Shown piece by piece: positions 33,851-45,698 of a DNA stretch of 64,000 bases; position 1 is the stretch's first letter, and the number at the start of each line of letters is the position of its first letter. This DNA is from Harmonia axyridis (lineage: Eukaryota > Arthropoda > Insecta > Coleoptera > Coccinellidae). The notes below the pieces were generated by a model, which was given only the letters and a program-made list of their open reading frames with translations, had not been told where the DNA came from and did not search any database. Where the stretch lies: NCBI RefSeq assembly GCF_914767665.1, contig NC_059503.1:186001-250000 (forward strand). Direction: 5' to 3'. A program made the position numbers and the translations under genes.

Positions 33851-36800
33851 TATGTTCAGTTATTCTCTTGCAGCTTTTTTCTTTCTTGAGTTTTTTTTAA
33901 CATAAATGTTCCCCAATCCCCATAACCTTTATTGCATCGCTTTTCCTATGATACAGAAGTTTCTCTGTGTCAACCAGAGAATTTTATTTTTATTGTCAAC
34001 CTCAAAATTATTTAAATTAAACATAGATATTATGTTTGATGGAAGGTAGCGTAATTAGAAATTTGTATTTTGTTTTCGCATTAATATAAATCTTGAGGAT
34101 AAGAACGAAAAATAAGTTTTTTCGAGTTAAGTTTGTACAAGGTATATCCATAAAATGAGTGGTTATTCAGTGATCTCTGGATTCATGATGTATGCACATG
34201 CACAGTCTAGAAACACATGGTTTCTATACTGTGATGTATGTTCGAAAAAAGGATAATCAATACAATTGACAATGTTCTCTCAAAGGAATTATAGCATAGA
34301 TTATAATTGAAAGGTATGGGTAAGACGATACAGATATAGAAATTTGTTTATTTTTTTGGCTCCACCATGTACTTTTATCGCTCAAGGTCACTAACCGCTT
34401 TTACGCCGTCTCACCAGTCTCGTTCTTTGGAAGGAAGAAGTGAAGTGTATGCGCGCTGTTTGACATTTCAGCTATCGGGAGTTGCGGGTGAACCGGTGAA
34501 GAATCTCTGGTTTTTCATTTGCGGTTCAGTCTGACATTTCACTGCAGTTGTAGTTCTATGTCGTTTGTTTGGGTCGATTTCGGTCCGCGAAAAAGGTGAT
34601 CGAATTTGAATTGACTGACGGGAATTTTATGCAAATTATTGATGGGAATGTTTAACACCAGTGTTTTTCACATACAGACTACCCTGGAATATTCTATTGG
34701 TCTTCAGGATGTTAAAATTGACCTGAAACATTTCTCCTACTGAAAGTATTGCAGAAGAAGTGCAATTTGAGTTTGTATTGTACTCCGTTGGAAAAAATAA
34801 CAGTAGAATAGTGTGATTTATCTAAGTTGCGCCCTCCTTTCTCTCATGTGAGTATGTTATTACGTTGCTTTCATTAAATTACATTGGGAATTGTTTTATG
34901 TTTACACACCTAGCTGTCAGTTCCGGAAGAATGTCTGATGTATCAAGGGTTGTAATGAAATATTATGTCGATATGCATTGTCTCTATGGTGTTACAACCC
35001 CATTCATTAGAACACACTTCCGTTTGTCGGGTAGAGGCTTTAATTGAATCGACTTCACAATGACCTCTGCCACTGAATTTATGCCAAAAACGCGACGTTG
35101 GCTGCAGGAAATTAAAATTTTTTTTGAATGTTATGAAACAGCTTTGTGCATAAGAATCTATTGTATTATTCGAATAGGTTTGTTAATTCAATAGCGAGTA
35201 CATTTTTTTTTTTCAGTAATTTAGGGAATACATGATATATTTTCAGGGTATTTCATTCATAACGCTTTTCCTCAGTTTTCAGAAGAGGAAATTAGAAAAA
35301 TTTCTTATTTTTACTTGCTTGAATCACTGTTCTACTCTATTTTTCAATTACAATTTGGAATTTTATTATTTCCATAGCGATCGAAATAACATTGAGTGTT
35401 TCGAACTGAAAATTAATGTATGAACAATTGGATTTTGTGGTAAAATTATTCCACGAGTCTGTAAATTATTCTGATATTATTTTAATTTTGGTGCATACCT
35501 CGACTTAGATTTAGTGGGAACGATGTGGTTTGACACAAGATTTTTTTAACAAATTGCAAATGAGAGCTCATATAGTTCCAAGCGAAATTTTACTATATCG
35601 AATATAGTTTTTTGTATGTTTAGTTTCTCTAATGACAATTCTCTGGAATATTTCGAGGATAAGAAAATTCTGATCTTATGATCAATTATCATTAACCAAT
35701 CAATTAAACAATTTTGAAATTCTCGAGGAATGAAAACGTCAAATAGTTATATCACTCGGTATATAATTAAACAATCTATAAGATAAACAGAAAGGCACTG
35801 TAATTGTTATTTTACTCAAGTATAATTTAATCTTAATTCGGTAATTGTGCAATGAATCTTTCTTTGATATATCGTTTTACAACTGGAACAAAAATGTTAA
35901 TATGAATATTAGAAGATTCCCTCTTGAATATGTTTTCTGAACTCAAATCTGAAGTAGAGACTTCCTGGTCTCTGACAAACCATTAATAGAAACATAGAAT
36001 GACCTGATACTTTTAACATTTTGTCACCTTTTCTTAGGGGAACGAAAAAACATATAAAAATCATAAAAGCTTGTTTGATAGCTTCGATTCTACTCCTTTC
36101 CATATATGCCATTACATATTGCTACCAAATCAAGGAAGAAGAATATTCTGCATTCAAATTTATCTATTTTATATTAAACCGACATTTTCATTGAAATTTG
36201 AAATTTTTTTGAAAGTGAATGCTGGGGACTCGACAAGTAACATTCTGATTTCTAAATCGAATTCGGTCAAACAAAAAACAACATGAAAAGACGACGTATC
36301 AAACACCTACTGAAAAAATTTCCTGTTCAGCTCACGTGACCAAAAACGGAATTTCAGTGGCCATCAACACTAAGAAAAAAAAAATCAGATTCTTCACTGG
36401 AAGAATTATTATTTTGTTCGCTTCAAACTTTGCATTCGTGTTTTTTCACCACCGAAGGCGAACATAGCGGTGTCAATTAAAAATTCAGCCGATACTGGGC
36501 GTTTTCACGTGGATCGACACAACACACCGGTACTATCAAGTTTCGGAGGTGACCGAATACAAATAGGCTAGTTTTGAGATTACCGAATACTGGGTCAAGG
36601 TCCCAGATGGACGTGTGATAATCGATTATTTCGGTCATCTATACCGAAGAGCTATAAGTATAGTCGAATACCCGCATTTGCTTTGACCTTTCTGAAAGAG
36701 AAAACGTGATGGATGATGGCTAATTATCGTTGTTTGACGACTTGCAGACAAATTAACAGGAAATTATATTACGAGAATCATCAGTTTAAAATAATTAACC

Positions 36801-36861
36801 GTTTTGGTTTTCGGATCGATGATGAGACTTTCACTATTTTCAATTCAATTCAATTCATTAT
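33851..36861. other. Upstream of FNTA; candidate promoter/first exon near 34.5 kb, otherwise nothing
   Basis: Contains the candidate site at 34526-34847 described separately. The remaining AT-rich sequence holds only short frames (34865-35047, 35232-35423, 35909-36112) without family resemblance. A CpG-richer patch lies at 36440-36620. Confidence 0.4.
34526..34847 (+). promoter_or_regulatory. Candidate initiator and noncoding first exon (plus strand)
   Basis: TTCAGTCTGA at 34526-34535 contains the arthropod initiator consensus TCAGT. It lies in a GC-richer patch with GGTCGATTTCGG about 45 bp downstream. The sequence then runs to a good donor (cat|gtgagtatg at 34848); a weaker donor follows 34595. 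No coding frame was found, so this would be 5' UTR. It could serve the glycosyltransferase gene at 48413 as an alternative distal start, or an unseen transcript, and may share a bidirectional promoter with FNTA. Confidence 0.25.
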
Positions 36862-37455
36862 GCAGGGTGTTCTTAAATTGGAGGTACAAAGGAACATCAG
36901 AGATTCTTTGGATTTATTTTGAAAGAAAAAGTCCTATAAACATTCGGCGTAAACGCTTTGTTTTCGAGATAGAAGGGTGTTTCCTGTAGTTCATTTTTTT
37001 TGTGATGTAGTCCTATTTTTATGTGGTTATTTTAGTAATTTATCGAATCTTCATTAATATTCGCTATAGATTGCTTGATTAAATACCAAAACTTATAAGC
37101 AATTTATCCTTCACAGCTTACTAACTGGATATTCATAATAATTTGGATTTTCCTGAGCATTACTAGAAGATTGTTTGAAATTTATTTCTCGGTAGCAGAT
37201 GCGACAAAACCACAAGAAACCACAAAGCGTAGTACTGTACCAAAGCTTCTGTTCACATTTTCCCAAACTACCATTGGTCCACAAAAAAAAAAGTTCTGGT
37301 AGAAAGAGGCGGGCACTATTCCTGAAAAAATATCACCCTGTAGATTTTCATTCAAAATTAGCTTGTCGCATGGAATACCTATGCCAAATTGAAGTTGAAT
37401 ATCTTGTGAAGGTATTAATCGGATCAATACCTTAAAGTTGAAAATTGTGAAATTA
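36862..37455 (+). repeat. Truncated copy of the CAGGGTGTTCC MITE
   Basis: CAGGGTGTTCTTAAATTGG, then GGAGGTACAAAGGAACATC, AAAAAGTCCTATAAACAT, GATGCGACAAAACCACAAGA and AATATCACCCTGTAGATTT, matching the order in 16700-17406. The right terminal repeat is missing. Confidence 0.7.
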
Positions 37456-37504
37456 TCGAGGACACACAGCCGCAAATGTGCGAATTGGTGAGGATATAGT
37501 GCAT

Positions 37505-37690
37505 AGCTACTTGACTTGGTCTTGACTTGAAATCAACTCAAGTTCAAGTCACGAAGTAGTTTTTCAATGTCTAGTCAAGTATTTATTTATCAAGTACATA
37601 CTTGACATTGAAAACTACTACTCGACTTGAACTTGAGTTGATTTCAAGTCAAGTAGCTCGAAAATCAAGTCAAGCCATGAATCCCTAATA
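37505..37690. mobile_element. CAAGT-rich palindromic MITE, copy 1 (right end intact)
   Basis: The arms CTTGACTTGAAATCAACTCA (37521) and TGAGTTGATTTCAAGTCAAG (37634) are perfect reverse complements over about 30 bp. They are followed by CTACTCGACTTGAACTTGA and its mirror. The right end reads TCAAGCCATGAATCCCTA, so the terminus is TAGGGATTCATGGCTTGA; the left end is lost. The palindrome is built from repeated CAAGT/ACTTG units, as in many hAT-type foldback elements. That class is inferred. Confidence 0.65.
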
Positions 37691-38029
37691 GTGCAGCATC
37701 TGTTGCCGTGATGGTCATTTGGCTGATATCGTTTTCTAGCGTTCATGGCATATAATGAACTAAACATCCATTGAGTTCTCTTAAAATTGTACTCGTTTTT
37801 TGATGAAACCTCTCAATTGAGAACCCTATAGTCATAACAGTCAAAAAAATTAGAATTTGCGTATATAAAAACTTGGCCTAATGTAATAACAACCGGTAAA
37901 GAAAGCCTATCGCCTTGTCGTAAGAATAGGTAATCAAGAAAGGCTGTATCGTGCAAAAAATTCATTATAATTATCTGACAAGAGTTCACCTTTATACAAC
38001 ACTGTTGTAAATCCTGAAACCCAAAGTAT

Positions 38030-38400
38030 TTCAGAGCATCACAGATGGAACGGCCTCACGCGAAAGGTCCATCAGAGATTGGAAGCTGCGAGGAGCCGAG
38101 CCGTGTGGCATTTGACCGCTTCCTGTGTGGGGCAATCCGAGATGCGAGCAACAGGCGAACAACGATTGTTGCCTCGACGACCTCGCGATCAAGACGGCCA
38201 AGACGAAAGGGAAACGTCCATTGTTGACGAGATCATCGCGTAATCCGAATTTTTCGGGCTTACGCGAATCGTCACGCTTTCGTTTCCGCGATCGGATCAG
38301 ATTCGATAATCTCGTCGAAGAATCGCATAACGATTGTGATTGCTCGCTCTTTTGAAGCTCGATGCATATCTCTAAATTAAGACTAGGCTTCAATGAAAGG
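38030..38400. other. CpG-rich patch of unknown role
   Basis: This stretch is clearly GC- and CpG-richer than its neighbours (CGCGATCAAGACGGCCAAGA, TACGCGAATCGTCACGCTTT). All three plus-strand frames and one minus-strand frame stay open for 60-120 codons, which points to base composition rather than coding. A regulatory element or an exon of a noncoding RNA are options. Confidence 0.25.
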
Positions 38401-39590
38401 ATTTATGCAATCTTCATAACAGGGTCGTAATACCTTTAAAATTATGGACCAAAGGGAAATTTTAACGACAAAAGCTCTCAAAATACTCGTATGCAATTCG
38501 TTATGTTTGAAATAATTGTTGAAACCTCCTGCTCAAACTCTACAGCACAACAAGTTCAACTTTCCAATGTTTCCTTTTCAGCAATAGAAATCAATCTTAT
38601 TAGGGAGATACTAAAGCAACCATGTTTCTAAAATAGAGAATACATGAAAAACGTTATCAGAATCGAGATCAGAATCCAATAGCAATTGGAGGTACAAAAG
38701 AAAATGAGAGATTCTTTGGTTGATTTTAAGAGAAAAAGTTCTATTAGCATTGGTCCGCACCTTTCCTTTCACGTGGCACTAAAGAAAAAAGTCAAAAGAT
38801 GTTAAATCACAAGATCTCGGTGTCCAATTGGGATTCCGCCCTGATAGCGGACTTTATTTTATCATATTTATCATATATTTATCATATATTTATCATATAT
38901 TTTATCATATTTATCATATTTTTTTTTATTTTATCATATTTCCAAACCTATTTTTCTCGCAGAGGAATAAAATGAATTTGAGCGTTGAACGCTTTCTTCC
39001 ATCGACTGTTACCCAACAATACATCGGTGAAATTAACACCGGCATTAAGCCAAGAATCTGCGGCCTATTCACCTGAGAAAGTGAACCCGAGACAATATTC
39101 TCGTCTCGCGCAATTGACCAGTTGTTGACGGTGCCAATTCGAGGCTGTGCCCAACTGGCCCGCCGATAAATCTCTTTGTTGCGAAAATTCATCATCGCCT
39201 CGCCTTCATTATCAATTCTCGATATGAGCCGATCGATTGTCGCTATATTGAATTATAATCATAACTGGGGCGACTGGAAGTGCCGCGATGATGCCGTTAC
39301 TTTTCAGTTAAACGACCCTGAACGTCGCTTAGACGAAGATTGGACTTTTCTTTGTGTCCCTCGTTCGATTGCATTCGACGCCTATTACAGAGATTACAAG
39401 ATTTGATTGTTATAAAAGGTCCTTATTTAAAGTTTAAACACTCGGTATGTAGGAAACCACCAATATTTGTATATGGGCATGCTGGGCAGAATCATGATAT
39501 TTTGAGACTCTGTCATTATTTTTCATGTAGAATTGTCTCCTGAAGTTTGTCCCACTTATTCACTAACCCCCTGTATATTTAATTTACCAC
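38401..39590. other. Intergenic: mariner and MITE scraps and a microsatellite
   Basis: 38690-38745 is a piece of the CAGGGTGTTCC MITE (TTGGAGGTACAAAAG). 38785-38840 (GATGTTAAATCACAAGATCT, CGGTGTCCAATTGG) is a scrap of the DD41D transposase region encoding the WPPRSCDLTPLD block in reverse. The TATCATATTTA tandem repeat is annotated separately. 38990-39400 is CpG-richer without a supportable gene. Confidence 0.45.
38862..38942. repeat. Imperfect tandem repeat, TATCATATTTA-type units
   Basis: About seven units of TTTATCATA(T)ATTTATCAT follow one another, interrupted by a T-run. It is a simple AT microsatellite. Confidence 0.9.
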
Positions 39591-39762
39591 TAGGGATTCA
39601 CGACTTGACTTGATATTCAAGCTACTTGACTTGAAATCAACTCGAGTTCAAGTCAAGTAGTAGTTTGTCAATGTTAAATTAACTACTTAATAAATGAATA
39701 CTAAAAAAAAGCTACTACTTGACTTGAACTTGAGTTGATTTAAAGTCGAGTAGTTTCGAGAA
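39591..39762. mobile_element. CAAGT-rich palindromic MITE, copy 2 (left end intact)
   Basis: The left terminus TAGGGATTCACGACTTGACT matches the reverse complement of copy 1's right end. The arms CTTGACTTGAAATCAACTCG and TGAGTTGATTTAAAGTCGAG pair with a few mismatches. The right terminus is missing after GTAGTTTCGAG. Together the two copies define both ends of the element. Confidence 0.65.
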
Positions 39763-40359
39763 CTTTCTGAGAAACTCTAAGCAACATTATATAAGGAATA
39801 AACATTCATTTTTTGAGATTCTCGAAACTGTAGGAATTTATTAACTTAATGGTTTCTATCATAATAGTTGGTGAACTTGCTGATGCCTGTTCACAAATAA
39901 TAATCTCCTAGAATACAATTTCTACTCTTGACACAGTTACCAGATACGAAAGAAAAATTGTCGCCGAGCTCTGTCATTGGAGTTGAGGTGAACACACCTC
40001 TTCCATATTATCACCAAATGATATAACAACTTACCATTTACTTTCAATCAAATGCGGGAAGAGCTTATCTCGAACGCACTTCATTGGTGTATCACGTATC
40101 AGCAAGGTAAAGGTCGTCATTGAAATGCAACAACCCTATTCTGCAAGGTACGTACTTGGCCGTGTTCCATTTTCGTCGAATTCGTGGTCTGCCACCCTAA
40201 TGGCTTCTAACGAGACTTATTTGGTCGAAACGACCTTGAGCAATGCCGAATCATTCAAGATCATTGCTAATCAAGTACAGGGTGACCCACGTAATGCACT
40301 ACAGCGGAGTTTTTCCGTAAATATGTGTGAAGAAATTGTGATTCCTAATTCGTAAATCA

Positions 40360-41075
40360 TATTTCTCTAATTCTGTGGTTATTCCGTTCATTCTTCCACA
40401 TCTTGTAGAACAAAATCGTGCTAGAATATATCAGAAACGCACAGTTTTCATGGTTATATTTTATTATTCTATGGTGGTAGTCCGAACTTTCCGCCACGGC
40501 TTTATCTGTCAATTCATCAATTTGCCTTAAAGAAATCAGTTCTGCCAACCAACATTTTTCAATGCAAAAATCACTAAATTATATTTATGGAAATATTTCA
40601 TTAATTTCAATGAAAATGCAATGGATTAGAGAAAATAATGTATAATACTCGTACAGAAGGCTCATTCTACCACTCGTTCATTCCAAAAATCGCCACTTCG
40701 AGGCTCGTTTTTGAATTTTGAACTCGTGGAAGAATATCAATGCCTTCTGCACTTGTATTATAAATAACTATTCTATGTTGGTACTCCGAACTTTCCGTCA
40801 CGGCTTTATCTGTCAATTCATCAATTTGCCTCGAAGAAATCAGTTCTGCCAACCAACATTTTTCAATGCAAAAATCACTAAAATATATTTATGGAAATAT
40901 TTCATTAATTTCAAAGAAAATGCAATGAATTAGAGAAAATAATGTATAATACTCGTACAGAAGGCTCATTCTACCATTCGTTCATTCCAAAACTCGCCAC
41001 TTCGTGGCTCGTTTTTGAATTTTGAACTCGTGGAAGAATATCAATGCCTTCTGCACTTGTATTATAAATAACTAT
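40360..41075. repeat. Terminal-repeat family copy containing a two-unit ~303-bp tandem duplication
   Basis: The left part (TTCCGTTCATTCTTCC, GTGCTAGAATATATCAGAAA, TTTCATGGTTATATTTTATT) matches the end of the element at 23605-24200. Inside, 40468-40770 and 40771-41073 are near-identical direct repeats. Each starts TTCTATG(G/T)TGGTA(G/C)TCCG and ends TTGTATTATAAATAACTATT. Short frames opening with MAELIS in both units are by-products. No coding function. Confidence 0.75.
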
Positions 41076-42065
41076 TATGAATTTGCATAAAAATCTGTTT
41101 GGTTGTTTTTCGGAAGTTATCCTGTTTACGGACGGACAGAAATGATTCCTCGCAAACTAATCTATCAGGACCATTTTCGGCTCCAATTTCTAAAATTACT
41201 AAATCCTGCGTCGATCAACTCATCGTCTATCACGCTGACGAAATCGCGAAGGCTGGCAATAAATAAATCAAACTTCCTCGAAGGTTTATGATCGATCACC
41301 TCGATTACCACCGGTGTTGCTCATCTAGGCCCGTGATTTTTTTCAGTCATCTCCGCTAATGACTTCATCTTGCTCAGGTGTTAAGCTGTATTTGGTGGCA
41401 TCTTGAGATCGAATTCCTCCCGCTTTGAGGTTGACGCGACCATTATCGCCCTATCGGGCTGAGGCGAATGGGCGATTGCGGCCGTCTAATTCGATTTAAC
41501 GCGAATCTGCATAAAAACGAAATTGAGGAAGCTTTTTATCGGTTCATTTCGATTCCGAAGCAGACGAATCGTTGCGATGACTGGCGGATTTCGAGAAGTT
41601 CTAAGTGTGATTTTATTCTTTTTATCGATATTCTACTATTTTCGATTCAATGTCGACCAGAAATGCTAATTTTTTGCACTATTGAGATTGCTGATTTACT
41701 AACGGTATTCCTCGCGGTATCCATATATCCAAGAGGTCTTGTTTACGGTTCTAGGCCAAAGGAGTTGATAGGTGATCTTCCCGATGCGTTAATTACTTAT
41801 CGACGTCTATGTAGTAATAAATCCAATTTTAAAAATATTTAGATCTATTCATCAGGATAATTAAATATAAACATTCAATATAAATGTAAATTCAGTATAC
41901 AATTATTGTTCATGTATTAGTGGAATGGTTATTCATATTTAAAAGCCACTTCTGACTTTTCAGTAATTAGTTAGAAATTGATTTATTTTATTGACGATTT
42001 CCAACTTATTACTGAAAAGTCAAAACACACAGCGCTGTTAATTTTCACCCAACAGCTAATTGTCT
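41076..42065. other. Intergenic; nothing recognised
   Basis: Includes a 124-codon plus-strand frame (41468-41842) without family resemblance and a moderately CpG-rich stretch (41150-41480). Possible regulatory DNA, but nothing specific can be claimed. Confidence 0.4.
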
Positions 42066-42079
42066 GACCTAATTGTCTA

Positions 42080-43041
42080 TTATTGTTATTATTATTTGAA
42101 CTGGGGTCGTTTTGGTTCGGTAAGCCTTCCGGGAACTGCGACCATGCAGATCTTTTGTTCACTACCCTACTCATTCATAGAAACCCAGGGAGGTCGTCAA
42201 CGACGTTAATAAAGCTTCAGGAACTTTTTGGCGTAGGTAGGTGAAATCTTCACGAATTTCTTGGCCTGGGCAAGTCTAGGAGTGTTAGTCCAGTGGATTG
42301 TCCTACTGTTCAACTCCCATAGCTGGACCGCAGCTTTATATTGGTCTCATCCTATCCCACAGAAGGGCTCAGGTCCAGCAGGTCTTAACCTTGATGCACT
42401 TTTTGCAAGTTCATCCGCTCTTTCATTTCCTTCAACCCCGCAGTGCCCTGGTACCCATAGTATAGTCACCTTATTTCCTCTGGCCAGTTGCTTTATGGTG
42501 TTACGGCACTCCCAAGTCAGCAGAGACCCCTGACAACACGATTCCAGGGATCTTAGCGTGATTTGGCTGTCCGTGGTGATGTAGATATGCGCCCCCTTGA
42601 GATTCATTTTGAGACACTCCTGGGCGCATACATAAACAGCCATTATCTCGGTCTGTAGAATCGAGGGCTCACTTCCCAGGGCTTTAGAGATCCTCAGTTT
42701 AGGTCCATATATCCCAATGCCGGTGCCCTTCTCTGTTTTTGATCCATCTGTGAACCATATGGATGACTTTTTGTCCAGACGATTTACGAGACTTATTGCA
42801 CTATAACGGTCATTTATAACCGTTTCAAAGGGCGTTTCAAAATCGTAGGTGGTTGGCATAATATCCGATGGTTTTGCGAGGAGGTTTGAATCTAGTTGAT
42901 TCAGTATCCTCATATGTCCAAACCAGTTTCCAGGAAGAAGCTTTCCATTAAGGGAAATTCTTATTGCTTCCAACAGGCTACATTTCCTAACATGTAGGTG
43001 TAAGGGAGGCAGGTCTAGTATGACCTCCAGTGCTGCCGTGG
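42080..43041 (-). mobile_element. 5'-truncated non-LTR retrotransposon with RNase H domain, (TAA)n tail and 14-bp target-site duplication
   Basis: The minus strand encodes the end of ORF2. PTAALEVI and LPPLHLHVRK (link after the reverse transcriptase) precede an RNase H domain: FTDGSKTEKGTGIG (first Asp), LQTEIMAVY (Glu), ITTDSQITL (Asp) and VPGHCGVEGNERADELA (His/Asp block). A stop follows at GIG. Beyond it, a roughly 245-bp deletion compared with 59644-60478 has removed the zinc-knuckle coding part. The 3' end is an (AAT)n tail at about 42080-42096. GACCTAATTGTCTA occurs exactly at 42066-42079 and 43042-43055 and is the target-site duplication. RNase H plus a TAA-type tail fits the I superfamily. 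The apparent ATG-initiated frame starting at 43072 begins in flanking DNA. Confidence 0.9.
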
Positions 43042-43055
43042 GACCTAATTGTCTA

Positions 43056-43710
43056 ATAATCTTTTTTTCCACATAGCACTGTTGTGAAGTTTTTGTCGAT
43101 GCTAGTTTTCTTTATCATCTTGGAAAGTCTGTAACTAAAGAATCGGAGGTCGAACTTCCAACCTCTAGCTTAGGGGTATGAGGTCCTCTGCCCAGGACCA
43201 ATTGTCCATAAGAACAGTTTTGTTATCACCTCAAGAGCGATAGTTACAATCTCAGCATTCACGTATGGACCTTTCCATCAAAGTAGAGATCAACGTACGT
43301 GCGTTCTAGCTGGTCCATTGGTTTCGATCCATCACGTCCATACTAATAACTAGTTTTTTCCTCTTCACCGTTACTCTCGCCTTTTTCATCTAGCGTTTCC
43401 GCGGTTACGCCCGAAATTTTCTTCCGGAGGGGTCCGTTGACTCCGGCACCACGTCCAGCATCGGCAAGAAAAAATGCGACAAACCAGTTCAACGCTTCCC
43501 GAGGCATCCGAGACGCCCGGTATGAGCGTCTCCGTTTTTTTTTTTCGGTAATGAACACTTTCTTTCCACATAGTCTGCGGCGTGATCACGCAAGAGAATG
43601 TGCTTACGAGGTACCATTAGATGAATTTCAGGGCCGTATCTCCGGTTTTATGAAAAGGTCCTCAGATTCAAGGTATAGTTGATAATTTTCTGCAAACTGG
43701 TTTATATACT
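43056..43710. other. Intergenic with a CpG-rich patch
   Basis: 43370-43640 is CpG-rich with overlapping open frames in several phases, which suggests composition rather than coding. 43711-43750 is a solo ATGCAACAC element end abutting the next MITE. Confidence 0.4.
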
Positions 43711-43751
43711 CTTATGACATAAAAAAAATGCAACACAAATTTTTTGACTTA

Positions 43752-44203
43752 TGGTGGATTTATGCACCGTACCCAAGAACTAAGGACTAAGAACTATGAA
43801 CTAAGAATTAAACCTAAGAATTCAGTGGCGTTTATGCACTCTCTTGTTAGTTCTTAGTTAAGGCATGCGCACGTGCTCGAACTACTTTCTATTTGTTCTA
43901 TACTTTGGTGTTTGACGTTGATATTTATTGTGAAAAAATTAAATTTAATTTTTTCAAATACTCCTAATACTTTTCATCGATAAACACGAATAAAGAACAT
44001 AAAATGATAGAAACTGGTACTCGTTAATATTGAAATTCTATGCGGCGCACGTTTACTTCTATATTTTACCTGAGCCCTTAGTTTTAGTTAACAGTTGGCC
44101 TGCTAGTGTTAGTTCTTAGGAAACGTGCATAAACGCCCTCATGCGTTCAATTCTTAGGTCTTAGTTCTTAGGTTTAGTCTTAGTTCTTAGGATAAATCCA
44201 CCA
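43752..44203. mobile_element. 452-bp Harbinger-like MITE, inverted copy
   Basis: Same element as 26823-27279 in the opposite orientation. It has TGGTGGATTTATGCACC at its left end, AGTGGCGTTTATGCACTCTC inside and ATAAATCCACCA at its right end. The flanks are TTA and TAA. They differ by one base, so the 3-bp target-site duplication is mutated or the ends were exchanged. The right terminal repeat has lost the GGTGC part. Confidence 0.82.
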
Positions 44204-45479
44204 TAAAATTGGCATAAATGTTCTCGACCTCCCAAAAGTGCTTTAATTTAGCATTTTTTCAGTTAATTTTGACGAATGTATTGCGTTTTTGAATCATGTA
44301 CCATTCCATTTTTAGTAATGGCGTAGTGTTCACTTGTGATATTTCAAAAGATGACAGCTGTCTAGATAGCGGCCTATTCAAAATTGAATCTCTAATTGGA
44401 AAACTCCTGTATATAATTCGAAATCCAGATGCCAAAAGTGGCATGAAAGCGGAGTTTGGAGCATCATCACAAATAGATTATAATTGAAGATGAGGAACCA
44501 AAACGATTAACTATAGTTTTATTACCGTTATCACAAAAAAAAAGAAATCAGCTTTTTTCATATTCACAGTTTGTTTAAGATTATTTCAAATTGGCATTCA
44601 TAATGATACGGGAATTAATTGAATGTTTCTTCATGAGAAGCGTTCAAATAAATCAAATCTTTTATTTGCACAAGTTACGGAACGGAATTTTCATTACGAA
44701 GATGGTTATCTGTTCTTTTTATAATTTTTTTTTTGTAAAATACGAAATGAGATATTTATTTCAAGTCAATCACTGTAGTATTGATTTTCCTTGATTATTA
44801 TTTTTCTTGCGAAATAAATGTTCAGGTACCCAAAAATCAATGGATGGTTTCGTAAATCAGAACCAGTAGATATTTTTTATCTTTCGAGATAATAGGAATT
44901 TTTTCTATTTACTTAAATCTCAAAATATTAAAATACCTCTAATTCCGAAGCTATGTTCGCACCTCGTTATCATTTGTCAGTCGGCTTCGTTTCATATTGG
45001 AAGTTATTGTCGATCTTCAGTTGCGATTCGGTGAAGTTCCTTCGAGGTGAGTCAAGTTTGAGCTATTAACATATATTCGAAAAATGTTAATGTTTTCCGA
45101 TTATGATTATGAAGATACGTACTTCGGAAAGAAAGCGATTTGAAGAGATATCCATATTATTACTTCCAATATTCTATTGGAGCAAAAATTATCAAAACTA
45201 TCTGAAATTTTCATTTTATGTAGAATGTTGAGCTCTTTCCGTAAAATATGAGTGTTATTTAAACGAAATTAGTGAAATCGGTTGCTACACCCCTTTAACG
45301 TACCTAGAGAACGTAATCCATAAATTTTAAAAGCAGAAAATCAATGAAATCATGGAATTTAGAACTTGTGAATGGAACTGCTAATAGTTGAGTATTTTTT
45401 TCACCTCTAATTCCTCATTTTCGAATAAGTAAGGACACACCACCAGCTCAAAAATCGTAGCAAATGGTTGACAGGTTGA
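44204..45479. other. Intergenic; solo mariner-type end and candidate first exon
   Basis: 44340-44420 (TCAAAAGATGACAGCTGTCT, GATAGCGGCCTATTC) is a solo end related to the relics at 9905 and 22485. The candidate first exon at 44977-45046 is listed separately. Nothing else was recognised. Confidence 0.4.
44977..45046 (+). promoter_or_regulatory. Candidate initiator and noncoding first exon of the B4GAT1-type gene
   Basis: TCAGTC at 44977-44982 matches the arthropod initiator. The following 64 bases (GGCTTCGTTTC...GTGAAGTTCCTTCGAG) end at a strong donor, gag|gtgagtc, at 45047. The next plus-strand gene starts in an exon that opens with an acceptor at 48277, so a noncoding upstream exon is required; this is the nearest good candidate. 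The intron would be 3.2 kb. No transcript evidence is available. Confidence 0.35.
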
Positions 45480-45698
45480 AGATGGAGATGCTTTTCAACA
45501 ATCATTCATAGATTTCCGAACTCCAAATGTTACAATTCCGGTTATTAACGTAGTCTCCGAAGTAAAAATGGGTCTCATCAATGAAGATTTTCCCATTTTC
45601 ATGCATTTCAATACCAATCAGTAAAGATACAAGTTTCTGGTGATAGACCGGCTTTAGTTCTTGTGTTAACTGAACTTTTAAAGGCTTAGGTCCTCTAG

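Noticed and set aside
38828..39076. Tyr/Ile-rich 82-codon frame
   Set aside because: Its first half is just the translation of the TATCATATTTA microsatellite.
40357..40852. Paired minus-strand frames both starting MAELIS as a small gene family
   Set aside because: They are the two units of a 303-bp tandem repeat in a noncoding element, and the frames diverge after ~25 codons.
41468..41842. 124-codon plus-strand frame
   Set aside because: No family resemblance, no splice context, and composition like the surroundings.
42347..43072. 241-codon minus-strand frame as a host RNase H gene
   Set aside because: The RNase H domain belongs to a non-LTR retrotransposon with a TAA tail and a 14-bp target-site duplication; the first ~10 codons are flanking DNA.
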